Shown: positions 16,226 to 23,867 of the stretch, one piece after another
Layout of the letters: every line of letters begins with the position of its first letter
How positions within the stretch are numbered: position 1 is the first letter of the stretch
From: an uncultured Acetatifactor sp.
GTDB lineage: Bacteria > Bacillota > Clostridia > Lachnospirales > Lachnospiraceae
Reading direction: 5' to 3'
NCBI GenBank assembly: GCA_904501885.1
Contig: CAJGCP010000031.1
Span: 1 to 24,924, forward strand
DNA: 24,924 nucleotides
Made by a program: the position numbers and the translations under genes
Notes under the pieces: generated by a model
Seen by the model: only the letters and a program-made list of their open reading frames with translations
Database searches by the model: none
Told to the model about the DNA's origin: nothing

Positions 16226-16960
16226 TTAGCCAAACATTTCTTTCCTGCGGACGATGGGTGCTCCCTTCAAAATTTTCTCAGGATTTCCGGATAGCAACAA
16301 TTCCATATCCTTCGATGAATAATGCCCTTCCATCACCGCCTTTAACCGTTCCAAAGAAGGGGTCCGATGGGTGGCATTGTGTGTATCTGTAGCTATCAAT
16401 CCGGCCACACCGGAATCTAAGAAATGCAAGGACAAGCGCCTGATGCGTTCTCCGAATTGACCTATTACGGAGCCATGATTCAACTGCATGGCACAACCGC
16501 TGTCTTCCAAGTAATGCGCGAACTCCGGATCTCTTTGCATGAAAACATATCTCTCAGGGTGCGCTAAAATCGGTTTATATCCGTTCTCCAACAGTTCTAA
16601 TATCCTCTTCTCTACATGAGGAATGTTATCCTCAAAGCGAAACTCCACTAGGACATACTTCGTGTTATTTATGGTCAGAAGTTTGCCCTCGTCCAGCAAT
16701 CGCACCACATTACGATCCACAAAAATCTCCATGCCCGGATGTAATTCAACAGGAATGTCCTCTTGACGAAGCTGTTCCTGCAAAATAGCCAACTGCTTAT
16801 GATACTCTTCAATTGTATATTCAAAACAATTCCCATGACTGGATGCAACGATATGCCGAATACCACTCTTGGCAGCAATTCGCGCAATCTCGAGGGATTC
16901 CTCCATGGAACAGGAACCATCATCTATATACGGGAGAATGTGGGAATGGATGTCGATCAT
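16226..16960 (-). CDS. PHP-domain tyrosine-protein phosphatase (CpsB/YwqE-like)
   Basis: Metal-dependent phosphatase of the PHP superfamily that in Firmicutes dephosphorylates the tyrosine kinase controlling capsule or exopolysaccharide length. 244 residues. The N-terminal IDIHSHILPYIDDG (H5, H7) is followed by H42 (in SSHGN, a variant of the usual TPHH), LHPGMEIF (H74, E78), LAHPERY (H134) and TDTHN (D192, H194), which would make up the multi-metal site. The ATG overlaps the VanZ-family stop by 4 bases (ATGA), with GGGAG 7 nt upstream. It is the last gene of the polysaccharide operon, unlike streptococcal cps loci where cpsB is near the start. No kinase gene is visible in the window. Confidence 0.9.
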   Translation of the reverse strand: MIDIHSHILPYIDDGSCSMEESLEIARIAAKSGIRHIVASSHGNCFEYTIEEYHKQLAILQEQLRQEDIPVELHPGMEIFVDRNVVRLLDEGKLLTINNTKYVLVEFRFEDNIPHVEKRILELLENGYKPILAHPERYVFMQRDPEFAHYLEDSGCAMQLNHGSVIGQFGERIRRLSLHFLDSGVAGLIATDTHNATHRTPSLERLKAVMEGHYSSKDMELLLSGNPEKILKGAPIVRRKEMFG

Positions 16961-17550
16961 ATGTCATCTCCCTTATGCTTGTGCCTATATCCAATGTAGT
17001 ATATCACACCTCCCAGCAAGCCTCCCAGTGTGTTATAGAAAAGATCTGATAACTGAAAAGTGCCAAGTCTTAACAATAATTGCATAAACTCTATCCCCAC
17101 CGAAAAGCAGAACGCAATCTTGCCACTCTTCCATATTATTCTCTCCACTACACCAAACGTCCACATCACCACTGCGGTAAACGGCAACATTAGTATTAAA
17201 TTCTCAATGCACATCGTTGACAACTGCCGTTGTCCATCCACCGTTTCCCAAATCCACCATCCACCCATAACATTCATCAACGGATTCATCCACAGGTTCC
17301 GGTTTAGCAGAGTACGGAACAGAATGAGTGAGGTAAAAAAAGATAAGAAAAACAGTTTACGAAAAAAATTGGAGGTTTTAAAAGTGGTAAACCATGTAAC
17401 AACCGCTGACTTCCAGCCTTTGCCTGCATCAGACGATTGATAAGCATACAGGTACAAAAACAGAGCGCAAAACGAGAGAACAAGTGCAAAGCCAAAGGGC
17501 TGGTAAAGGGCTGTGAGTACGTTCGTGAAAACTTTGTTTAAAATATTAAT
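16957..17550 (-). CDS. VanZ-family membrane protein, apparent ATT start
   Basis: Small multi-pass membrane protein of the VanZ family (named for the teicoplanin-resistance accessory protein; function otherwise poorly known). 197 residues. Hydrophobic segments lie at about 11-36, 66-80, 108-125 and the C-terminus. A typical late motif is EFMQLLLRLGTFQLSDLFYN TLGG. The first conventional start (TTG, 17457) would cut the first membrane helix and has no ribosome site. The frame is open upstream through NVLTALYQPFGFALVLSF, a family-like N-terminus, to ATT at 17550, which lies 7 nt after GGAGG. GGAGGTGAT is a nine-base match to the 16S anti-Shine-Dalgarno. ATG or GTG is absent in this stretch. It overlaps the phosphatase gene by 4 nt. 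Confidence 0.8.
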   Translation of the reverse strand: MNILNKVFTNVLTALYQPFGFALVLSFCALFLYLYAYQSSDAGKGWKSAVVTWFTTFKTSNFFRKLFFLSFFTSLILFRTLLNRNLWMNPLMNVMGGWWIWETVDGQRQLSTMCIENLILMLPFTAVVMWTFGVVERIIWKSGKIAFCFSVGIEFMQLLLRLGTFQLSDLFYNTLGGLLGGVIYYIGYRHKHKGDDI

Positions 17551-17719
17551 AATATCACCTCCATATTATATGGTAGTTTTATAGAACCTCTTCATGATCT
17601 ATTTATATTGTACTATTTGGGGATACTATGGATTGGTTCCCTCTGCTGCTCGATGATCTAAAAACGCCAATATCATCCGAAGATTCATCATTCACCAAAA
17701 AATCTCAACCATTATGCAT
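17551..17719 (-). other. Intergenic leader between flippase and VanZ-family genes
   Basis: 169 nt with no convincing gene. On the minus strand it contains a TATAAT-like box within the palindrome CCATATAATATGG that touches the VanZ ribosome site, and a TACAAT further up, but neither has a good -35. A 30-codon frame (17603-17695) lacks a ribosome site. No terminator is seen, so read-through from the flippase is likely. Confidence 0.35.
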
Positions 17720-19246
17720 TCATTTTTCAGATATCTTCCGTTTTAATATATTAGCAATATACTCTCGTTCTCTTACCGAAAATACAAATACATAGTAGAT
17801 AAAAAAACCAACTATACACAAAAATGTAGCTGTAGCAATCAAGCCTATCCATCCAGTCGGATTAATGGCGCGAGTAATAGAATTAAACACAAAAGTCATG
17901 ACTCCATTACCAATAATGTTTATTAGCAAAACTGGGTAAAAAGTATGCCACTTCATTTTTAAGCAGTGCGCCATATATGGTGGATTCGTAATAATGCTCG
18001 TAATGGTTGTAATTACTGTCGTTGTAATTACTATAGAGTAAATTCCCATATTGGTATATCGTATAAGCACAAACATTCCTACCACATTAAGAGTCCCACC
18101 AATAAGTGTAATTAGGCATGGAATTCTATTTTTTACTGTTAATGTATAAATATAATAAAGCGGATGTACCGGACCTTCAGATACATATGCAAGAATCGTT
18201 ACAACTGTGAGAACATAAAGTAAATCTGTATCCTGATTAGGTATCCACAATTGATAGAACAGCCTTCCCAAACAGAAAAAGCCAGCAAAGGTCACTGCCG
18301 AAAAAAAACCAGAAATATTAACAGACATTCTAAGTTCTTCATACAATTGTTTTTCATTTCGATCTGAATAGCTTTTTAGCAGTAGTGGCTGAAAAGGTTG
18401 GCAAAGCATCGCTTCAAGAGACGAAAAAATGGAAGCAATTGTTTTCGTAATTGCAATTTGTCCCATTTCAAGATTAGTGAGCAAAAGATTTGTAACTAAC
18501 AAATCTAAACCCGAATTTAAAGTAACCCCAAGACTATTGACCGAGTTCCATATACCATTTCCAACCAGTTTTTTTATTGCACCTGCATCGAAATAGGCTT
18601 TCCTTATTTTCAATTCAGGTGTCTTGCTACGGAACATCCAAACAGCAGCCGAAAAGTTAATTGCAGTCACCACTATCATAACAACACCGACATACCATAC
18701 CTGTGGTGGAAAAAGGTGAAAAATAACTATATAAAGTACAATTTCCACGACATAACCAATCACACGAAAAAACCCAATAACATCCAAGCGATTCTTTATA
18801 TAGAAACTCGAATTAAAGACTATTTTAATTGTCGTAAAAAAGAAGTTTACAAGTACCAGTAAAAACAACAATTTAACCGATATTATCAATTCTGGAGAGA
18901 TATTCAAAAAACGTTCCATGAACAGGACAAAGAGCACTCCTGCTCCCAATATACATGATGCTATAATTACATCGCCATAAAATGCAGATGAAACATAGTT
19001 ATTCGCTTTTTTGAAATCTCTGTTATGATATTCCACTGCAATATAACGTGTCGCATATGAATCAAGCGCTGTCGACACAATCACAGCATAACTAACAAAA
19101 CTTTTTGACAATGTAACGAAGCCATACGCCTCTGTTCCCAGCATATTTGTAATGAAAGGCGTCAAGAAAAAACTCACCACAAAACTCATCACCGTAGCCA
19201 TACCCGTTGACATCAGTGTTATTATTAGTCGCTTTCCTTTATTCAC
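17720..19246 (-). CDS. Polysaccharide flippase (Wzx-type, MOP superfamily)
   Basis: Membrane transporter expected to flip undecaprenyl-linked repeat units to the outer face of the membrane. 508 residues with about 12-14 hydrophobic helices spread over the whole length. The N-terminal part (TGMATVMSFVVSFFLTPFITNMLGTEAYG) is the usual Wzx/PST-family opening. The start is GTG at 19246, overlapping the polymerase stop by 8 nt; the nearest purine-rich tract is AGGAAGGA. The tight overlap with the wzy-like gene supports a Wzx/Wzy-dependent pathway. Confidence 0.85.
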   Translation of the reverse strand: MNKGKRLIITLMSTGMATVMSFVVSFFLTPFITNMLGTEAYGFVTLSKSFVSYAVIVSTALDSYATRYIAVEYHNRDFKKANNYVSSAFYGDVIIASCILGAGVLFVLFMERFLNISPELIISVKLLFLLVLVNFFFTTIKIVFNSSFYIKNRLDVIGFFRVIGYVVEIVLYIVIFHLFPPQVWYVGVVMIVVTAINFSAAVWMFRSKTPELKIRKAYFDAGAIKKLVGNGIWNSVNSLGVTLNSGLDLLVTNLLLTNLEMGQIAITKTIASIFSSLEAMLCQPFQPLLLKSYSDRNEKQLYEELRMSVNISGFFSAVTFAGFFCLGRLFYQLWIPNQDTDLLYVLTVVTILAYVSEGPVHPLYYIYTLTVKNRIPCLITLIGGTLNVVGMFVLIRYTNMGIYSIVITTTVITTITSIITNPPYMAHCLKMKWHTFYPVLLINIIGNGVMTFVFNSITRAINPTGWIGLIATATFLCIVGFFIYYVFVFSVREREYIANILKRKISEK

Positions 19247-20459
19247 TCCTTCCTATCCTCCGTTGTCTATCACGTGTTCGATTAATAATTGATAACCTTT
19301 CGAGGCCACCAATTCTATAAATTACAAGCAACATCATCCAAGTTAAATGTGATCCAAGCCAAACCTCGAATGCCATTTCAACAAAAACCGCCATCAAAAA
19401 TATATCACTCATTTTCTTTAACTTACTATTTTGTATTTCATTATTTTGCTTAGCAATTAATAAAAGCATTAATATAACTATTCCAAAAAGGAGAATTCCC
19501 CCCTGCCACAAACATTGCAGCCATTCGTTATGTGCATGCATGTAGGAAAGACTTCCCAATATTTTCCTGGTTTCATCTGCTGACAAAATACCCGTACCAA
19601 AAACAGGCTTTTCTAAGAAGCTAGAAAATGCTATAGCCCACGCATTCGTTCTATTGCTAAATGTCAAATCCTTATTAAACAAGCTTTGAATAATAGGCCC
19701 CAAAAATCTTGTCATCCCAAATATCATCATTCCATTTATAATAAAATTTAACGCAACAATCCAATAGCTATTAATTTGCCTATTTCTATTATTTCCGGCT
19801 TTAAATGAAACACTATAGAAAGCACCTACTGCTCCCAAAACGCAGGCAACTGTTGCCGTACTGCTCGCCACAAGAAGCTGTGCTGTAATCGCAACCGCTA
19901 TACTAATGTATGTAAGCAGTTTATTCTTACTTGTAGGATTCAAATGCCATTTCAATACAGTTAGCAGTTCCAAAAGTAAATACCAAAAGGCATGACTATT
20001 CTTGTATCCAAAAATCCAATAGGGTGACGATGATATTGTTCCCCACTCATTCCACAAGGTTTCTACTTGATATACCCCTTGGGGAAAAAGTATTAAGCTT
20101 ATAAAATTAATCATTGAGAAAACAAACACCAGCAGCCACATGACGTTTATTGTATCGTAATCATCTTTTTCAATTTCAATGTCTGTCACCATAACAAACA
20201 GCATTATTTTTACATTTGAAACGAGTGTGTGAATATTACCGCCCCCTTGAAGAAATGTACTCAAAAGAATGGAAGCAAAATATAACATCGTAACAGCAGA
20301 AAAAAAAGACAACTTCTTCTTATTATTAAAGATAAAAACGATTGAATATGCAGCCAGAATATTTTCCAAATAATTAATTCCTCGAAAGAAAAAGTAATCG
20401 GGCCAAAATATAACAATTGCATATAAAAAGAAAAGTAAGATAGACTTTTTTACTTTCAT
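19239..20459 (-). CDS. O-antigen ligase/polymerase family protein (Wzy-like)
   Basis: Polytopic membrane protein expected to polymerise repeat units outside the membrane. 406 residues with about 10-12 hydrophobic segments. A large loop holds SNRTNAWAIAFSSFLEKPVFGTGI and H308-A-H310-N311 (MHAHNEWLQCLWQGG), the Wzy_C pattern of the O-antigen ligase/polymerase family. The ATG has GGAGG 10 nt upstream. It is 44 nt from the GT2 gene and overlaps the flippase gene by 8 nt. In a Gram-positive, polymerase is the more likely role than WaaL-type ligase. Confidence 0.82.
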   Translation of the reverse strand: MKVKKSILLFFLYAIVIFWPDYFFFRGINYLENILAAYSIVFIFNNKKKLSFFSAVTMLYFASILLSTFLQGGGNIHTLVSNVKIMLFVMVTDIEIEKDDYDTINVMWLLVFVFSMINFISLILFPQGVYQVETLWNEWGTISSSPYWIFGYKNSHAFWYLLLELLTVLKWHLNPTSKNKLLTYISIAVAITAQLLVASSTATVACVLGAVGAFYSVSFKAGNNRNRQINSYWIVALNFIINGMMIFGMTRFLGPIIQSLFNKDLTFSNRTNAWAIAFSSFLEKPVFGTGILSADETRKILGSLSYMHAHNEWLQCLWQGGILLFGIVILMLLLIAKQNNEIQNSKLKKMSDIFLMAVFVEMAFEVWLGSHLTWMMLLVIYRIGGLERLSIINRTRDRQRRIGRSE

Positions 20460-20503
20460 TTACACTTTTCCTCCCAAACTCAAACCAGCCCCATCCACAA
20501 GCA

Positions 20504-21451
20504 TTACTTCGTCATCATCTTATACAAAAGTGGGGCGTATTTTAATATCAGTATTCCCTTGCGCCTTTGAGGCATAATATTGTTCCAGATATCAGCAATC
20601 CGAAATTCTCGAATTTCCTTACAAAGTTTTCTATACTCTTCCGGATATGATTTACTTGCTTTTTTATTATCCATCTGTCGAATCAAAAAATAGCAACTAC
20701 TCAACAGTTGATACCTCGCATCCGGCTCAAACTCCGGCTTTTTTTCGCAAACAGTTAGATATATTTTCTTTGCAAAATAATATACATCAAACCATCTTTC
20801 ATCAAATGGTTTTGTGGTTGCAGAATTTTCTCTTGTCCAATAGCAATAATATTGTTCTTGCAGTACCAACGCAGTATTTACGGCAAGAAGCGTTTCGAAC
20901 AAGTAAAACTTATCTTCATTTGAAGTTCTTCCCACTTCAAACTGGATATTCTCTACTATCGATCGTTTCACCAACTTTGTGCACATACTAATTCCTATTT
21001 TTTGTTCTCGTAAAAACAAAGTCAATGCTTCATCCCCCGTTATCACATGTAATTCTTGGGGCGGTTCAACTTCATGAATTTCCGACTTATTTACAATTTT
21101 TTGGTACTGAAACGATATGATATCCACTTTTGTCTTTTGTGTTATCTGATTCAAATCCTCTAATGTATTGGGAAGTATGGTATCATCCGCATCCATGAAA
21201 AGGACATACTCACCCCTACATAATTCTATTCCTGCGTTTCTAGCAACCGAAACACCATGATTAGATTGTTCTAACAGTTTAAATCTATCATCCTGTTCAC
21301 AGAATTTTTCACATATTGCAACCGAGCCATCAGAAGACCCATCATTGATCATAATCACTTCCCATTGCGAAAAGGTCTGTTTAATAATAGATTCCAAACA
21401 ATCTGATACATACTTTTCGACATTATAAACCGGAATTACTATACTAATCAT
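20504..21451 (-). CDS. Family 2 glycosyltransferase
   Basis: Cytoplasmic, inverting GT-A fold glycosyltransferase adding a sugar to the lipid-linked repeat unit; donor and acceptor cannot be read from sequence. 315 residues. MISIVIPVYNVEKYV opens the nucleotide-binding domain; NDGSSDG (36-42), NHGVSVARNAG and the metal-binding MDADD (86-90) are diagnostic. The C-terminal part is variable, ending in a basic helix. The ATG has AGAGG 5 nt upstream. It lies 31 nt after the FrhB-like gene. Confidence 0.9.
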   Translation of the reverse strand: MISIVIPVYNVEKYVSDCLESIIKQTFSQWEVIMINDGSSDGSVAICEKFCEQDDRFKLLEQSNHGVSVARNAGIELCRGEYVLFMDADDTILPNTLEDLNQITQKTKVDIISFQYQKIVNKSEIHEVEPPQELHVITGDEALTLFLREQKIGISMCTKLVKRSIVENIQFEVGRTSNEDKFYLFETLLAVNTALVLQEQYYCYWTRENSATTKPFDERWFDVYYFAKKIYLTVCEKKPEFEPDARYQLLSSCYFLIRQMDNKKASKSYPEEYRKLCKEIREFRIADIWNNIMPQRRKGILILKYAPLLYKMMTK

Positions 21452-21482
21452 ATTTTCCTCTTCTAATGCGGTCGTTTTCCGT

Positions 21483-22691
21483 CTACTTTGTAACCGCTAT
21501 CGTGTGTTTTTTCTTAAGTTTTCTAATATATTTTATCGTGCCTGTCGAATACAAAAATCGCTTTATTTTTTCTATTGCGTAGTCTTTCATAGTAATTGGT
21601 GCAATCAGGTTAATCGTTTTATCAATAGGCATCGAAGCCGCCAAATGATAAAAATCATCTCTCTTTTTATGTGCTTTTGCACTATTTCTAACCATTATTC
21701 CATTATATTCAACAAGTTTCTCTATATTTTCCTGCGAGAGAATGTCAACTTTCGGCATTATGTCCCGAAGCATCTTTTCCCCTTTATCAGAATGAGTAAA
21801 CACCGAAGAATATCCCTTATTATCGTCTGTTTTCCCCGTCAGATTTGTATACTCATAGCAATCGAAAATCGTAATATCGCTCGGACGTTCTAACCCTTTA
21901 AATGCACAATCAGCACAGGATGGTCTCGAAGCCAACTCACTAACAAATGCTTTCATATATGGATCAACACGTCCTGATCCATAATATGATTTTCCATTTG
22001 CGAAATCAATTTTCATTGTTGTAGTGTGATATCCGTATGTTTTGTGCTTAAAACGTGCTCCTACCATTTTGCTGTCATATTTTTCTTCCATAAAATGAAC
22101 ATAGTTTCGCCACAGTCCAGGCGAAGGGACACCTCGACATACAAAATCTACACATAGCAAGTTTTCTGGTTTTTTCCCCAAATATTTAAGAAGTCCGGCG
22201 ATTTGACAGGGCGTTCCTGAAAACATCACATAGATTCCATCTTGTAATTCCTTTTTAATTACTTGAAATGTATTTCCAAGCGTGGATTGCACAAACTTTG
22301 AACCTCTCATTTCTCGTAAATACACACTTGTTTTAGCTTTCTTGCAGATAACATTCATCGCCTCATCATAGCCAGCTCCATACACTACACCGCCATTATG
22401 TAGCACATGTTCGGCTAGTGCAGTGAACGCCCCCCCGGATGTACTTTCAAAAAGCACATTTTTATCCTTATTTCTTAAAATATAACCTTTCGTATTTTCC
22501 TGTTCACTTCCAATTCTATTGATAATAGGGCAAACCGCATTACACAATCCACAGTCTACACACTTTTGTTGATCTATTACAGGATACAGAAATCCCTCTT
22601 TGTCTTCCATCATTGTAATCGCTTTTTTAGAACAGATATTATAGCAGGCTGTGCAACCACAACAATCCTTTTTCTCCTTAATAGTAATCAC
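21483..22691 (-). CDS. FrhB/FdhB-like iron-sulfur protein of polysaccharide cluster
   Basis: Family of the coenzyme F420 hydrogenase/dehydrogenase beta subunit. 402 residues. Two ferredoxin-type 4Fe-4S motifs lie at the N-terminus: C10-x2-C13-x2-C16-x3-C20 and C44-x2-C47-x2-C50-x3-C54-P. The flavin/F420-binding-type domain follows, with SGTPCQIAGLLKYLG, VCRGVPSPGLW and a later RPSCADCAFKG. Many such genes sit beside polysaccharide pyruvyl transferases in surface-polymer loci, as here, but their reaction is not established; a redox modification of a sugar is a guess. F420 itself is not expected in this organism. The start is GTG at 22691, with AAGGAG 10 nt upstream. Confidence 0.85.
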   Translation of the reverse strand: MITIKEKKDCCGCTACYNICSKKAITMMEDKEGFLYPVIDQQKCVDCGLCNAVCPIINRIGSEQENTKGYILRNKDKNVLFESTSGGAFTALAEHVLHNGGVVYGAGYDEAMNVICKKAKTSVYLREMRGSKFVQSTLGNTFQVIKKELQDGIYVMFSGTPCQIAGLLKYLGKKPENLLCVDFVCRGVPSPGLWRNYVHFMEEKYDSKMVGARFKHKTYGYHTTTMKIDFANGKSYYGSGRVDPYMKAFVSELASRPSCADCAFKGLERPSDITIFDCYEYTNLTGKTDDNKGYSSVFTHSDKGEKMLRDIMPKVDILSQENIEKLVEYNGIMVRNSAKAHKKRDDFYHLAASMPIDKTINLIAPITMKDYAIEKIKRFLYSTGTIKYIRKLKKKHTIAVTK

Positions 22692-22706
22692 TTGCCCTCA
22701 TCTCCT

Positions 22707-23867
22707 TTATTTCAAGTTATTTAACACTCTTAAATAGTAATCTTGAAAAATCCTTGCAACATCTTTCTCATCAAAGCCTGCCTGCCTCAATTCTTCACAG
22801 CGAGAATATCTTTTAAATCCACGAAAATTTTGAATTTCCCGAACCCATGTTGATTTGTCCTCCGTGAGGGGTAAATATTTTACGCAATCGGTAACGCCAA
22901 CTTCTTTCGTTATCGTATCTGCAAGAACTATGGGCAATCCAGAGGCTTGCGCCTCAACGGTAGCCACTGGCAATCCCTCACACAATGACGGCATAACAAA
23001 AACATCCATCGCCTGATACATTTTATGCATTTCATCTGTTGTACCCATAAATAGGACGCAATCTTCCAAGTTCATGGCTTTAACCTTATTTTGAATTGCG
23101 GTATACAATTCACCATCTCCAAAAAGAATAAGAACTGCGTGTTTACACTTATTATGGAGAACATCGAACATTTCTACCAGAAATTCATGGTTCTTTTGTA
23201 TATTGAATCTTCCAGCATGTCCGATTACGAATTTGCCTGTCACACCTAATTTTTTTCTTGTTTCTTCTCGTGCCGATGCACTGTATGCAAATTTTTCGAG
23301 CGCAATTCCATTAGGAATAAATCTATATTTGTGTTTTTTTACAATCCTTCTAGGAAATGAAAATTGGGCTGCCAATGAAGAACACGCCCAAAATGTATCG
23401 ACAAAAAAAGGCATCAATGGTTTATATATGTAAGACATCGCAATTGTAGTTTTATTCCGGTAAACTGCACTGCCTGCATTATGGCTATGAAATGTTACAT
23501 GTTTGACTCCTGCAAGTTTTGCGATAAAAACCATATTCATATCCGAAGATGGCCCGCCATTCAAATGAAGCACCTGAATATTATTATCCTTGAATACTCT
23601 ATATAATCTATACCAACGTTTTAATACTCTTAGTAGTTTACTCCTTACCTCGTCGGCACTGGCCATCATTTTTCGGGAGCCCATTTTAACAACAGTCTCT
23701 TCCTTGTCCTCATGCCGATTATGTAAAACGAGATAATCAAAGTTTAACCTGTCTCGATCTATATTCTTTTGAATATTGATCATCATTGATGTAATGCCGC
23801 CAAACCCTAAAGGGGCAGTTACCAAAATATGTTTTTTCTCTTCACTATTCATTGTTTTCCCTTTCAT
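22707..23867 (-). CDS. Family 4-type (GT-B) glycosyltransferase
   Basis: Cytoplasmic retaining glycosyltransferase of the GT4/GT1 superfamily. 386 residues. The N-terminal acceptor domain has APLGFGGITSMM; the donor domain has IPNGI (184-188), GHAGRFNIQKNHEFL (about 215-230) and the E-x7-E motif (E297 to E305 in CEGLPVATVEAQASG). The ATG at 23867 overlaps the pyruvyl transferase stop by 4 nt (ATGA). A second in-frame ATG at 23852 has AAAGGG 6 nt upstream and may be the true start; the protein would lose five residues. The specific sugar is unknown. Confidence 0.9.
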   Translation of the reverse strand: MKGKTMNSEEKKHILVTAPLGFGGITSMMINIQKNIDRDRLNFDYLVLHNRHEDKEETVVKMGSRKMMASADEVRSKLLRVLKRWYRLYRVFKDNNIQVLHLNGGPSSDMNMVFIAKLAGVKHVTFHSHNAGSAVYRNKTTIAMSYIYKPLMPFFVDTFWACSSLAAQFSFPRRIVKKHKYRFIPNGIALEKFAYSASAREETRKKLGVTGKFVIGHAGRFNIQKNHEFLVEMFDVLHNKCKHAVLILFGDGELYTAIQNKVKAMNLEDCVLFMGTTDEMHKMYQAMDVFVMPSLCEGLPVATVEAQASGLPIVLADTITKEVGVTDCVKYLPLTEDKSTWVREIQNFRGFKRYSRCEELRQAGFDEKDVARIFQDYYLRVLNNLK

